Positions 1-12,419 are shown, counted from the stretch's first letter. The stretch: DNA of 64,000 bases from Sclerodactyla briareus (GCA_026419785.1 JAODTK010002444.1:338334-402333); one strand, 5' to 3'. Made by a program: numbers and translations. Notes: generated by a model from the letters alone, not told the origin.

Positions 1-284
1 CAGATTGGAAAATTTTCCATCATGCATTTTTAAATGTTGTAAAACTTGCCACAACCCTGCAAATAGTCTCTTGTTTTTTTGTTTTTCCAATTTACTCATT
101 AATTTCAGTATTAGTATTATTGGTTCATTCGAAAGGACTGCTGTATAGAGTGTAGAGAGCTGGTAGGCTATTAGTGCTGATGTTTACTTTTGTAGGGAAA
201 CAGGCGATGAAATTTTGTGGAAATTCTATTTAAACACAATGAAAAGAATAAAAATATATACATAGGGAATTCCCTTTGTTGTTC

Positions 285-460
285 AACTGCTATGTCACAC
301 ATTATTGCACAATAGTGACTCTCACTAATTCTCTGTAGAATGGACAAAATTTTGATGATTGGTAACTTTGCATGGGAACACCCTAATGAGGTGAGGTTTG
401 AACCTTCAGATATTGTTTCCACTCCTCACATTCACGCCACCGTTATAGTGGATCCTGCAT
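285..460 (+). repeat. Dispersed repeat family A, copy 1
   Basis: This stretch aligns by eye with 6820-7020 and 42165-42370 in the same orientation. Shared landmarks in order are a 'ttgttcaactg' start, a 'gcacaatag.gattctc' block, 'taattctctg.ataatggac', a 'ggaacat' block and a 'cctgcattc' or related end. The copies differ at roughly a quarter to a third of positions, so they are old. No coding potential, terminal inverted repeat or target duplication is visible, and the element class is unknown. Confidence 0.55.
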
Positions 461-1681
461 TCATCCTGTAAACTTCAACTTATGGTCATATCCTTGGCCT
501 AAACATGGTTGCCTCCTGGCTGTGTGGACAGAAAGTAGTCTACCAGTGGTATTAGCAACCATCCACTGTCGATATGGCTTTGTGGAATGCAACCGGATTT
601 GGGACAGTATGGTGACCTTACTTCCACTCCACATACTAATGATGAACATATATGTAACTTCTGTGCCCTCAACACCCACTCATAACTATCAGAGGTGTAG
701 CTAAAAAGAAAACAGTGGTGGGTATGGGGAATTGAAAAATCCCCAATAAAATTATTGACCTCTTTTTTATATCAATGTGTGGATCGTCACTGAAGAACAA
801 TAACAATGTTTACATGATAAATACAGTCAAAACATCAGGAGACGAAAAGTTGAAAACCTCAAAGTAAATACATTTTCCTCCCGTTATTCAGTTTTGCATG
901 GCTAGTATAAACCGTTCGAATATCTGTACTGCTGCTACTTCCCGTCTGTTTGTTTCACCCGCCCTTATACCTCTATGATCAAAGGGAAACAAGCAATTCA
1001 CATAATATCTGAATCACCCCCATTGCCAGGGAAGGTATGATTGACGTCACCCAGCCGATACGGCCGGCCGTCGATAACGTTTAGCGTGCTCTGGCTAAGG
1101 CCAGCTCAGCGGAACAGGGTTTAATTTCTACCAGAGTAACCACACTGAACCATGCCCACAGTGTAGGGCCACCCTAGCTAGCCAGAATATGTGGGTCAGT
1201 TCATTGTATGTATCCAGGGGACATATGCATGCATGTGGAATGTTTTCATCTAATGAACACCATAGCCGTCTCTTCTGTATGACAAAGGTGGTAGGCGGGG
1301 TGTATGACAGAAATCGCCAGAGATGTGCAGAGAGAGGATGATTTTGGTTCCTCAGATCTGGAGCAAAATGCTGCAGTGTTGGGTCTAAAATTGTGGAGAT
1401 TTGCATTAAATTTGGCTGAGACCATTTATACCTTCCAACTTTGGCTCGTGGAAGGAGAAGGGTAGGGGGGTAGTTTGAACCACCAAATCCCCCCCCCAGG
1501 TATGCCACAGAGAGGTGAATTAGGTGGGGGAGGGGTTTGGTCAGCTCTGTGTTGAAAAAATATGGATTTCATCATTTCAGTGAGGGTCACGAGGATTATG
1601 ACAATTGAAAAAACAATTCTCTGCCCCCAAAAGTGGTTGAGCAGATCAAATGATTACTCTTTTAGAAAGTCCAACACTCAC
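461..1681. other. Unassigned sequence
   Basis: I recognise no gene here. An open minus-strand frame of 126 codons runs from 1508 to 1128 with no recognisable domain, a length that chance readily produces. A G-rich patch lies near 1485-1500. The rest is AT-rich and unremarkable. Confidence 0.4.
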
Positions 1682-1820
1682 CGGGGTGCTTATACAGGCT
1701 AGCATATAGACTAGGGGACTATTAGTAATTGAACCGTTCCTGCAAAATTGTTTCAATAAAGTTCCATTCAGCCTTTTCATGTCCTCCTTTTCCAGCCACA
1801 AAGCTACCCTACTGTAGAAT
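1682..1820 (-). CDS. Candidate internal exon, unknown protein
   Basis: Read on the minus strand, a T-rich tract ends in an AG at 1821-1822, followed by 46 open codons and a GTGAGT donor at 1676-1681. The frame enters with one spare base and leaves at phase 0. The residues look protein-like: a short stretch with FYSRVALWLEKED, then a basic segment, an NGSIT N-glycosylation sequon and a moderately hydrophobic end. I do not recognise the family. No companion exon on this strand is convincing. It could be a chance open frame between splice-like signals, which is common at this length. Confidence 0.3.
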
Positions 1821-1849
1821 CTATTTCCAGGTATGATATAAAAAAACTC

Positions 1850-2280
1850 CAATTGGAAAAAAAAACTAGAGGTCCCGGTGGAAAAATGTATAACATTTGT
1901 TACGGCCAGCCTATTTTTTTGTCGCCCGCCCAGACTGACATCCTTCTACAGAATAGAAATGATTTAGGTCAGGACTTTGACTGAAGTTCTTCTTGTAGAT
2001 GAGGTATACAACACTGGCATGGATTCTCAAGATCATTGAGGCTATTTTCTTGAATATCTCGAAGTTTGAATGAAGCTTTAATAGGCCATGCTCGTCATCC
2101 CTATCATGTTCAGATGAACTGACGAAATGAAATTGTTCAGCTGGAAACATAGAGAGGTCCAAACAAGGAGGACATTTTTTTGGAGGCTTGCTCTGAGTAC
2201 AGGTTGGGATACATGTACAGTGATATGTTCGGACCAAAAATGTTTATGTTGGAAATTGGAGGGCCAAACAAGAGGGAATT
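1850..2280. other. Unassigned AT-rich sequence
   Basis: I see no gene or repeat I can name between the candidate exon and the 3' end of the LINE fragment. Open frames on both strands are short and mutually overlapping. Confidence 0.4.
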
Positions 2281-3790
2281 TTCGGGAGGCTTGCTCTTTA
2301 TTTATATATATACCTATTTAATAAAGCGCTTTCCAAAAAAATCTCAAAGCGCTGAACAGCGAAAAGACCAACAACTTAACAAGAGAACGAAACACACAGA
2401 ATAGCTTGCGATAATGAAAAATAAGAACTTAAAAAAAAACGCTATATAAAGAATAACACTCTCTATACAATTGAAAAAGTAGGTCTTCAACGTATAAATA
2501 AAGGCTATAATAGAAAAATTAAATCCACTCTAACATTTAAAAGTAGGACTTCAAATTAGAAAAATAAGGCTAGATAGAAGAATAAATCACTCTAGGACAT
2601 TTAAAAAAGTAGGTCTTCAAATTCCTTTAAAAACAATTAAGACTATCCAAAGTGCCGAGATTCGGCGGGAGGCTGTTCCAAACTGAAGGAGCAGCAGCAG
2701 AGAAAGAAAGAAAAGGTCTATCCCCGTAGAAAATGGTCCTCGAGTCGTGAGGGGTGCCGAAGAAGACGCTGCGATGACGAGCGAAGAGACCGGCCAGGTT
2801 TGTATTCATCGATGAGATCTGGAGATAGAGGCTGGAGCCATGCCCGTTGAGTGATTAAAGGTCGTCATAGCATCCTTGTAGTGAGGCGGTATTCCAATCG
2901 GCAGCCGTGTAGGTCGCGGGAGGATAGGTGGTGTTGTGTTAATGCTCCTGGAACGGGTAAATAGGCGGTGGCAGCGGAATTCTGTACCCGTGTGTAGCTT
3001 GAGAAATCGCTCGATGGTAATCCATATAAAAGGCCATTACAATAATCCAGAAGAGTGAAGTGACGAAAGCTTTGTTTTTGCCACGACAAGCCGACTCAGT
3101 AGACTTTCTTCCAAGAACATGCTTAGTCTGACCGATCTGGTGATTGCGAAGCGGCCGGACGGACATGGCTTCACATGTGTTTTCATATCGCAGTTTACGA
3201 ATCCAGGACGACAAACAATAGGCCTTCGCAACACATGAACCTCAACGAACGTATCATCAACGGCGATTTTCGGGAAGGTGGACACTTCATGAACTTGGAC
3301 GTAATATGTAAAATTTAGTTTTAGAATCATTAAACATCAACTTATTCGAATGCTCCATGAATCTTGAGAGAACGGATGCAAAACTCAAACGATCTACTAC
3401 GCAACACGTTTTTTGATTTGCACGGTTCCAAGCAAGATAAATCTGAGTGTCATCAGCATACGACCTCTTTCGATAACGCTGGTGCATTGTGATGATATCA
3501 TGAGGTGGGGCGATATACATACGAAAAGGACGGGCCGAGAGAACGACCTTGTGGAACACCATCATTTAAAGAAAATGAACAGACAGGGTACCACCGATTA
3601 TTGACTTGGTAAACTCGACCTCTAAATCACAAATCAAACCATTCAGTGGTGTGCCAACAATACCATATCGGGACTTCAGTAGGTCGTTCGTGTTGTGATA
3701 TCTGGTCTACTGAAGTAGAATCTTCTACTGGCAGTACAGGTCAGAACATGTACGGTGAAGTCTAGTCAGGGCATAATGAGCCGCAATTAA
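2281..3790 (-). mobile_element. Truncated CR1/L2-type LINE, reverse transcriptase 3' half
   Basis: The minus strand encodes the C-terminal half of a non-LTR reverse transcriptase, broken by several frameshifts. Reading from high to low coordinate: a segment with RYGIVGTPLN near 3640-3690, a G-VPQG motif at about 3544-3563, an intact YADD catalytic box at 3449-3460 followed by TQIYLAW, the LDYCNGLLYGLP block around 3020-3060, and the terminal WNSLPPNLGTLDSLNCF block near 2640-2690. This order is typical of CR1/L2/Crack-like LINEs. The 3' tail near 2285-2360 keeps the AGCGCTTTGAG...AAGCGCTTTA signature common in such elements. The 5' part, including the endonuclease, is missing, so this is a dead 5'-truncated copy. 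Frameshifts mix real decay with probable base-call error. Confidence 0.85.
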
Positions 3791-3799
3791 CATAGAGCC

Positions 3800-4500
3800 G
3801 AGGTTTGTCTACGGTTACTAACCAGCGCAAGATTTGAATGGGACGGGCCATTACAGTGAATCTCAGGATGAAATTATCAGTGGGAGAATAAATACCTTAA
3901 AATATATCTGTTAAATGTACACAGACATTTTGCCTTTTTTGCTAGAAGCAATTATTGTGCAAGGAGATGAATCTGGAGGGGCACCCGCTGCAGGATTTTC
4001 ATGCGAGGGATTCTCCAATTAAGGGGAAAATTGAAATTCCCCCATCAACCCGCATGTCAAAGTGAGTGGGATGCTGGAGAAATGAAAAAAATGGGGAGGA
4101 ATTCCCCTCTGGAAAATATTTTGGGGTGGAAAAACAAAAAACAGTCTGGAATCTTACTATCCACCTTAACGTTAACACATTATGCCGGAGGACAAAAGGA
4201 ATCTCTGAACATAGTGGCTGGGAACGTGGCGGGGGGGACTTGCTGATATAATTTTAACCATGTAGAATGACAGCAATATTCCAACAGCAGTTAAAGCACG
4301 GGCACTCATGCACATACCAATTGAATTCAGAGGACAGAGGCCCGTTGAAAGAGCGGCAATGAATCGTCGGTCTATCGTAAATGAACTCAGCAGAATGAGA
4401 GCCCCCATGGGAGCTAGCGCAGCCACTGGAATCACCTACACTAGCTATCCCACAACTAAGCACACTGATGGTTTGTTAATCTGTAACCATATGTGATATG
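3800..4500. other. Unassigned sequence
   Basis: No recognisable gene. Short overlapping open frames occur on both strands at 4000-4250 and 4250-4500, without domain features or good splice context. Confidence 0.4.
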
Positions 4501-4504
4501 TATG

Positions 4505-5375
4505 GATCAATACCAGTCAAGGAGTGGAAAAATTATCGAAAAGCACTTCAATAACAAATATTTCCTTGCTTGTTGTAAAGTCTGCAGTGCGGATACCGGT
4601 GTGAGAGTGGAGAATCACCGAATAGGTCATTAAATAAAAATATTTCATTAGCCTGAAATGTATGCAGCACATACCAGTACGGGAAATAACGTTTGTAATA
4701 GCGCATTATACCAGTAGGAGGTATGTGAAATTGTCTGAAAGCACTTCAAGCACAATTCCATCTTGTTGTAATGCTTGTAGCACATACTGTGTGAGACGTG
4801 GAGAATTATCTGATAGCCACACTGGCCTTACAGTTTTCAACTAGCATGTAATCTGTGCAGGCATAGTTACCAGAATGAGGAGGGTGGAAATCGTCAAATT
4901 AGCAACTTTGTGATAAACAAAATCTGGTTGTGATGTCTGCAGTGATACTGGTGGGAGCAGTGGAGAATTCTCCACAAGGATATTAAAATAACATTTTTAC
5001 CTGCATGAAATGAATCAGCACATACCATACAAGGAGTGGAAGAATCATTTAATAGCCACACTGGCAACAATTTTTAATTAGCATCCATGCAGATTCACCA
5101 GAATGAGTGGGAATTGTCTAATGCACTAAAACCTTTTATCTGCATATATGTCTGCAGGCAGTGCATACGGTGTGGGAGTGGAGAAATCCAATCTAACACA
5201 CCACAGTATTTTTTTTTTTTTTATTAATTAGCATGTAACTCATTGCTGCAACAGAGGAGGGGGGATGGGGAGGGGGGAACCGGTAGGAGGGGGGGGGGGG
5301 AGGGAAAGGTCACACAGCATTTATTTACCATTTCATTTCACCTGTATTGTCTGCAGTGCATACGATATGATGAAC
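4505..5375 (+). repeat. Degenerate minisatellite, ~75-bp unit
   Basis: A block of the form 'gcataccagt..ggagtgga.aat..tc' recurs at about 4508, 4590, 4670, 4710, 4785, 4870, 4945, 5020, 5092 and 5160, most often 70-90 bp apart. A 'gtctgcagtg' lead-in marks alternate units (4583, 4935, 5150, 5350). The units are strongly diverged. The array is interrupted by a T run and a G-rich stretch at 5208-5310. Confidence 0.65.
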
Positions 5376-5379
5376 ATCA

Positions 5380-6815
5380 ATTATTGACTTGTTGTTGGTT
5401 GAACCGCAGGTTTACTAAATTTTGGGGTTATTAGCTGTTCAACAGGATTGGGGAGTTGATCGCCCCCTCCATCTATCCTCCCAGGAGAAGTCCTCTCCCC
5501 CCCCCCCCCATCTCATTTTTCCCACGAGGGGGGAAGGCAATTCCTATCACAAATCGCAAGTAATGGGTTATACAAAAATTTCAAATGATAAAATGACGTT
5601 TGAGATCGAAAAACTTGCATAGTACTGTATTTCTTCTAATGGAGCTCATTACCTAAAAGCAGCACCACATGGAATTTTGCCAAGATTTTGATTTTTTAAC
5701 CTAATAGAGACACACTTTCAAAATACTGTAAAACATCTTGTACACTGACAAAATACTCTTGGTAGGAATAAATGCAGGGGATGTTTGGGGCCAGGGGGAC
5801 GGGGGGGAGAGGTCGTTTTTGAAAAATGATCGTGATATGAACAGAAATCTCACCAACAATTATCGCGGTAACTTAATATATCAGAGATAAATTAAGAGAA
5901 AATTGAAAACATTGCGGTGACACAGTGAGCAAATTGGGACGTCAGCACAAAGTGATTTACCCACTAACCAGTTTAAAACTTGACAATTGGCAGCGCCCAA
6001 CGAATATGGCCAAGTCCAAAGGGCCTTAAAAGGATTGTCAGCAAACCTTCTTTGTGGGGGGCACATACGAAATGGCACTCAATCATTAAACAATCTATAG
6101 GTTTGTTTCAGAATCGCTTACAAAATTGTGTTTGTGTTTTGTACAACAGTCCATACGTTTTGACTGATTTTGCTACAAATGGTTGTCCGTAGATGATTAA
6201 ATGGTAATTCACACTCCAAGCTAGACTTTTTTGGTATCCGTAGTAATGTATCATCACTTAATTACACTTTACCAGTTCGGCGAGATAACCGATAATCTCA
6301 TTATGCAATTAAGGTCCCCCAATAGTTCTGGAGGGCTGTGGGTTTGTCTCGATGTTCAATGGAATTAGAACGCACGGACACACCCACTGTAGCTCATAGA
6401 CAGAATCTTCCCATTAATTCCCGAAAAACATTATCTTAAGGACAACCTGCAAATTGATTCTATAGCTACTAACATAATAGTTGGAGAAACTAAACGCGTC
6501 AGTATAAACCCTGATCTTCAGAAAACTTCCTGTTACATACTTATACGCCTTTGAGTGTGTGCTGTTTATGGTGCAACTTGAAGCGCCCATCGATGCAATA
6601 ATTGACTGATGCATACTTGCACAACCATGCGAATATCCTTTGTTGCCCCGTTAAAAATATACACATTAATTTCACTTCTAAATAGTCAATGATGAGAGGA
6701 TTGCGATAGTGGGTTGGTAGGTGTCGAGGGTTGGTTTGGTGAGAAGAGACCAAAAGAACTTCTGCGACTTTTTTAGTTTTCGACACAGTGCAACAATGGA
6801 ATACATAACCTAATA
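5380..6815. other. Unassigned sequence with C and G runs
   Basis: No gene is recognised. Low-complexity C runs occur at 5495-5510 and G-rich runs near 5780-5810. Open frames at 5881-6192 are short and present on both strands, which argues against real coding. Confidence 0.4.
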
Positions 6816-6819
6816 TCTG

Positions 6820-7020
6820 TGTTTTTCAACTGTGACATTAGAGCTTATGAGGCACAATAGATTCTCCAAGGTCCTAATTTTCTGCATAATGTACCAAACA
6901 TTGCGGCTATGGCCTAGGAACATGTTTGAAATGAGTTGAACCTATAGATATAGTTCTCCATATACCCACGTATACAAATTGTATCCGACCCTGCATTTGT
7001 CCCTTTAATTATGCCATTTC
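6820..7020 (+). repeat. Dispersed repeat family A, copy 2
   Basis: Matches copies at 285-460 and 42165-42370: 'tttttcaactgtgacat', then 'gcacaatagattctcc', 'cctaattttctgcataatg', 'ggaacatgtttgaaatgag' and 'cgaccctgcattt' in the same order. This copy extends further into a 'ctccatatacccac' segment also seen, degraded, in copy 3. Confidence 0.55.
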
Positions 7021-7024
7021 AGCA

Positions 7025-7855
7025 CTTGTAGGTAATCCTGAAATATCTGACGGATGGAATGTCCAGTAAATAACCGATGCCCCTACCCACCAGAGCTTTG
7101 CTGAAAAGATATACCGCTCCAGTGATTACTGAGAGTCCCATGCGACTATAATGCCCTCGCGTCTTGTATCCCTGCTCAAGCAACAAACAACAATATATCT
7201 TCCAATTATTACTTCCATCAACAAGGCAGCCTCCGAACAGCTGACAGATTAAATATTACAGGGACGACCAGATCATCACTCAAAATCCGCCCCTCTGAAG
7301 AGAGATGAGAATTATGCTGCTTGGGCAATAAGCCCGACATTTCACAGTCAGTGATTCATTGCAGTTTGCATTTCACTCATATTGTTTTTGATTGACACGA
7401 GGATTACATCATAGACAGGATGCGAGTCCCTCGGCTAATTACACCTCATGTTTTTCTGACCTTCTTTCATGACATCATCCCTTTTTTACTTCGCACCAAA
7501 GGCCCTCAATATCCTGTCCTTTATTATTGCCTAATTAAAAGTCACTGTCGTTGGTTTTTTTCTTTCTTCAGTGGGTCAGGGATGGCAAATTCCCCTCACT
7601 CAGTTACTAATTCATTGTGCTACTAATTTTTAAGGTAAAAAAAATTTTTTTTAGCATCGATATAGTAATCAACTCACGGAGGGCACTTCCTATTGGCAGA
7701 AACTTTTTTCCAAAATTTCTGTCCTGTCAAACTCATAATCTGGGAATAACAAGCCATGCTCATAAGCGCCACTGAGATGGTCATTCTAATGTATCATCCC
7801 ACTCCATCTTCCTAAAATCACCAACCGAAAGTTTGTGATCGGTGAACTATCTAAG
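7025..7855. other. Unassigned sequence
   Basis: No confident gene. A strong polypyrimidine tract with cag (7555-7572) resembles a 3' splice site, but the frames behind it stop within about 20 codons and no good donor follows. The stretch at 7745-7855 loosely resembles 42940-43030 and may be another old repeat. Confidence 0.35.
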
Positions 7856-7857
7856 TG

Positions 7858-7970
7858 TTACCCCTCATCACCATGCACGCCCCACTCCATTATGCTACCG
7901 AGTGTCAGCATTCATACATAGTTTACCTAGTTGGCAACCCCATCGCCTTCTTCTTTTCCTTCTCTCAGAA
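7858..7970 (+). mobile_element. Left end (L1) of the T1 inverted-repeat transposon family
   Basis: This begins 'ttacccctcatcaccatgc' and aligns along its whole length with the left end at 14075-14185. It also aligns, as reverse complement, with the right ends at 20205-20308 and 35155-35251. Shared blocks are a TTA(A)CCC start, a 'catgcac' plus C-run block, a 'gtgtc..gcatt' block, 'acatagt', 'gttggcaacccc' and a pyrimidine-rich end. It shares gagtgtc and ggcaaccc with the 35.2-kb right end, unlike the 14.1- and 20.3-kb copies, so those two may belong together. Confidence 0.65.
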
Positions 7971-8146
7971 CTGCGGTAAGCCATCTTGCGGTGGGCATGT
8001 TCAATTAGGATTAACTTTGGATTCTAACACTATACCCTATTCACAAAGAGAAGGATGGCTAGGTTGGTCTACTATAGGATTGCAAAAATACTTGCAACCC
8101 CATAAAGCAGCTAAATTTCTGGTACACATAATACTATTTTGGGTTT

Positions 8147-8299
8147 GCCGGACATCTCCCACCCGGACAATTCCCTCCCGGACAAGTCCCACCCAAACGG
8201 GACCCTAACTTTAGACCCAACCCGTAATTCTGACCATAAACAACATTCTCGTTGAGGGGGAATTGTTCCGGTGGAAATTGGCCGGGTGGTATTGTCCGG
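8147..8299. mobile_element. Foldback MITE with triplicated CCGGACAATTCCCAC arms
   Basis: The left arm (8148-8193) is three tandem copies of a ~15-bp unit close to ccggacaattcccac. The right arm (8258-8299) is the reverse complement of the same triple unit. The two ~45-bp arms can form a long hairpin around a ~65-bp loop. There is no coding capacity. No clear target duplication is seen. Confidence 0.7.
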
Positions 8300-8619
8300 T
8301 CAGCTATTTTTGTGTCCTAAATTTTTTAGACACTTGGGTCAAGGTTAGTGTTTGACCCCCGATCCTCCCCCTTGGCTAAGCTTCGGTTTTACAGCCCCTA
8401 ACACATGTAATGGTGTATGTTATTATTGAATTAGGCAAATTTAACTTATATAACGATATCTATTCTGAGTTTGTGTGTGTTCCCGTTACAAAGGGGACCC
8501 ATACAGTCTCCCCTCCAGTATGCCAAAAATACAGCTGGCCCATTCTACCATCCCTCTGCTTTTGAGAGTTATGTCCCCTGCCGACATCAGTACCCCAAAT
8601 AACACGACCCCTGAATAAG

Positions 8620-11600
8620 ACTTGAAAGTATAACTCAGTTTTAACCTATCCTAGTAAGTCTGACCCAGCAGACATTACCTCCCGCGTGAATCATGGGCTG
8701 CACTCTTTTTGTCCTACGCGACTGGAGTTCGAAGGACATCCTGTACGTCCCTCTACGCCTTTGGATGTCACGATCCGAGCTGGTCCCAGACCATGGAATT
8801 TGGACGATTTCCGTAGACACTGTTTCAAAGCAAACCTTCTTCTCGTCCGATTTTTCAGCTCATCGTCGTGAAAACCTCTAATTTATCTTTTTTAACTCCC
8901 CAGACAAGAGAGAAACAGCATGCTTGCATCTAGCACATCCAATACGATAAACACGTTGGATCATTTTCCTTAGCTTCCCTAATTTCGCTGGAGAATAAGG
9001 CGATAAGGCCCCTCCCCGCTTGTGTTTTGGCTATTTGTCACCCGAGCAGCAACATTCCACAAACCCAGGCCGTGAGCGAGGCTGAGCACCGGAGGACGCG
9101 TAGATTGTCTGTCGTCGGCGTTTGAGCAGATGCGATTTATCCCTGCTGGTCTTGTTCCAGAGTCCGCCTTGGTAATGGCGCGGCCGCAAAAAAAACTCAT
9201 TTACCATTCCCGGCACGACAGATGGCATGTTCTCGTTCAGACTCTGCCGTCGTTGGCTCATAGTCCGGCGGTTTGTTGTTGTTATTCTTTTCGACGGGCT
9301 GAATCAGTGAGAGTGGGGCGAGAACGTTTTGCCCCCATTACCAGCACATGAACTGCTGGGGAGGTGGCAGGCAACTCGCGACGGGCGCGCGGTATAAGGA
9401 ATTAGAAAGAGAGCGTGATTGTCGCAGCAGCTGTAATTGGATCACTTCCGTGCAATGACTGCCGTAGAACTTCAAGGTGACTGGAAAGCCTTGTGTTACG
9501 GACCAGGCAGATTACGACCTTCCTAATGAATAATGCACTTTACTTGAGCCTATCCAGAAGGCGTCTGTTTTATTTTGGGGCAACTGATTCTAATGTTTAT
9601 ACTGTTGGTTATAGAAGAAACTTCAGCAGATCAAAACTGTGTCAAGGGACCTTTTTTTTGTTTTTTAGCTCAATGGGCAATCTAAGCTAGTAGCATACAA
9701 GAGTACCAATCACAGTACTCTCCTGGTAATTCCTATTCGTTGAATGCATCCTAAAGGTACTTACACTTTTCAAATAATATTTGAGGTCTATGGAACATTA
9801 AACAACTTTCAAAGTCGTGGCAATGAGTGACGCACAGTCAATCATTGTACATGTCAAGCCAGGGCCTAGTTGACCTACCCAAATTTACCCTAAATTTGAT
9901 CTCCAATCCATACCTCCTGAAATACAGACCGACTTTTATGTCATCCAACTATTACTTTTGCAACTATAGTTAGTTTGCCTGACTCTGCAAACAAAACGGC
10001 TGAATTGACCCCAAATGCCCTACCCTTGATCTCCAATTATTTTTTATTTTTTATTTTAACCAAGTACAAGAGGAGGCGAAAACCCATACATTGCCTAAAC
10101 AAAATGCAGGCAACCCCCAACACAAGAAAACGAAAAAAAGAAGAGGGAATCCACTTGTTAATTCTACTTTGAACCGCTGGAGGTCAAGAGGTGTAAATAA
10201 CATCCAGGAAGCCATTCCAGATAAGGAATAAGTTGAGTACTAGTGAAGTAGATTCATCCAGCACTATTGCTCAAACCACTGTCATCTATACAGAAGAGGA
10301 TACGATCAAAAAGAAAACATAGGCAACTTAAAAGAACTGTCTGGACAGGTACATTTTAGAGCTGCCCCAAAAGCTGACATACTTGATATTCACACAATGA
10401 GTTTGAGTTTGTGCAGAGTTGAACCCATGAACAATAGTCCTTCAGATTCATAGATAGCACCTGCGTGTAGGCAAATTGACCAATAGACCAAATAGGTCTT
10501 AACACGACTCGCGAGTGAGTGATTACTTCACAAAATTTGAAGTACTAAAATTTGGGTACTCCATAATGAAATCTCTAATCAAATAATATATTTACTAAAA
10601 TCTGTTTTCAAGCATAATAACATTGTATTTCAAATTTTCAGAGTATCAAGAAGGTCAAATAGGGGAAAAATAATTCTTTAGGCAGAAGATACTGATCTCT
10701 CCTGGGAGACCACTTTTGAGACACTTTTCATTCAAATGTGTTTTCCTCTCCATACAAGACTGTACATTTCAAATCCTTACACTTGGATGTGGGCTCCTCA
10801 TGGTCACAATTTTTTTGTGGGGATCATCCCCCCGTCCCACTTGATACCAGCTAACATTCCTTGAGCTTTTTAAAGTAACTTGCCCCCCATTGTTGTCATT
10901 GATCTCATTAAGCAGCCCATTGCCACCATTTTTGTAATCATCCGAAGTTGATGTATGTATCAGAGTGATTTACATCTCAGAGCAGGGATGAAAGCATTCT
11001 GTCAGCCATAGCAGTTACTGGTTGTGTGGCGTCAAGGCAAAGTATTATCCCATTTTTAAACATGAACCAGAGCACAAGAGCCTGCTGTAGCCAAATTTGT
11101 ATTATAACTGTCAGTGATGAAAGAGGGTCTGGCACCTAATATATCGATTTTCATAACCTAAGGCCCGATGTCAAAACCTAGCAATGCAGTTCCCTCAGAC
11201 AGGCTGAAGGATCAATTGAACAATAGAGACCCATTGTTAATAGCTGCCGCCCCTTACCAGGTCAGCCCCCTCTTTCTGGTAAGGACCACTATCGGTCAAT
11301 TGGATACCTCGGTATAGCTGCAGCTACCAAGGTGTTGTCATGGGGTCCAATATGACTCCGTTTTTTAAGTCTGTCATAGGGACTGGAGGGAGGGGGGAGG
11401 GGCTGGGGAGGGATGCCTATGTTCTCTACTGGAACGCCACTAGATAGCCAACAAAACAATAAAACATACCCTAACATGTCTGTGTTGCACTGGTATTAGA
11501 AGAATGGTGGGCCAAAACAAAACATCCCCTCTGCACCCCCAATATTTTGCACATGGTGTATTTTAAAAATACCCTGGCACTCCAGCCATGATCCCCTGAA

Positions 11601-11735
11601 ACGGAAAAATCCAGCTTGATGATGAAGAAACCAATTAGCATCAGGGGATTTGCAGACAAGATGTATATAACTGCAATAGTACTGCCCCCGCGTAGTTGCT
11701 CACCTTTGCCTTCTGAGCACAGATAAGTTAGTACA
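8620..11735. other. Unassigned; includes a GC-richer patch at 9000-9450
   Basis: No gene could be established. The patch 9000-9450 is richer in CpG than its surroundings, with several overlapping open frames on both strands and a 'cggtataagg' TATA-like sequence at about 9391. It could be a promoter or first-exon island, but there is no supporting coding exon. The region 9700-11180 is AT-rich. Splice-bounded open stretches such as 11190-11278 are too short to call. Confidence 0.3.
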
Positions 11736-11737
11736 GC

Positions 11738-11928
11738 TACAATCCCCGGCCAAAATTGTTGGACATGCATGGCTTCCAGCAGAAGGATTTCTGTCATCAC
11801 GGTACCCCTCCCCCCCCCCCCCCCCTGTTGCAATGTTGGTCTCGTAGTCGAAAATCCTGCAATTTTGAAGAGAACAACATTGACTATGTGTAACTTTGTA
11901 GGTGTTCCAACTAATTTTGGCGGGGATT
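11738..11928 (+). mobile_element. Tc1/mariner-type MITE, copy 1
   Basis: The element is bounded by near-perfect inverted repeats. Left is 'tacaatccccggccaaaatt' and right is the reverse complement of 'tacaatccccgccaaaatta', continuing into 'gttgga'. The flanking TA at each end fits a TA target duplication. A C run splits the interior. A second copy lies at 13076-13289 in the same internal orientation. Confidence 0.75.
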
Positions 11929-12198
11929 GTATATTCAATGCATTTTATGTAGCGTATATGTGGGAATCCCGCCGACTTAATTACCGCGCAGCTTGTGTGC
12001 GTTTGGGGGTTTCCGGTTGTGTGTATATAACTTTTAGTCACCTATTCATACAGCCAAGAAATTAAACAGATTATTTTTTTAGGACATATCGACTTGCGCC
12101 ACGAGACCGCAACACTGCGTAGTGACTCTTCATGGCCCGTGTTTTTTACTTGTGAACGAAACGGGACATCGTTTAATGTCGTGGTGTATTGTTGAACT

Positions 12199-12405
12199 AT
12201 GAGACAATGCTGCAATTCGCCTTTTGATGCGTTTCGTAAGCGCTTCATGCGCACTCTGAAGAGCACACCCATAGACACAATGGACAATATAATGGCATCA
12301 ATGCCCAAGCGCTTGCACCTCTTCGCGACTGGCCGGGCGCCGAATGACGTATTGACGATGTACAATGAAGTGTTATCATTGTTCGTGCTGCGCTATGGAG
12401 AACGG
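12199..12405 (+). pseudogene. Possible Tc1/mariner transposase C-terminal remnant
   Basis: The plus-strand frame contains TPIDTMDNIMASMPKRL. This resembles the C-terminal motif of Tc1/mariner transposases, where an acidic/aromatic segment is followed by a SMP(R/K)R block. Upstream catalytic DDE segments are not visible in any frame. The fragment lies between the two Tc1-type MITE copies, which makes a related origin plausible but does not prove it. The base composition (about 50% GC) is higher than the flanks. It may be a chance resemblance. Confidence 0.3.
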
Positions 12406-12419
12406 TAATCTCTCATTCA

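Noticed and set aside
461..679. Minus-strand frame with a possible WD-repeat flavour
   Set aside because: No repeat periodicity or conserved GH/WD pairs, and the opposite strand is open too.
11190..11278. Exon-like open segment with a GTAAGG donor
   Set aside because: The acceptor has a poor pyrimidine tract and the segment is short; not distinguishable from chance.
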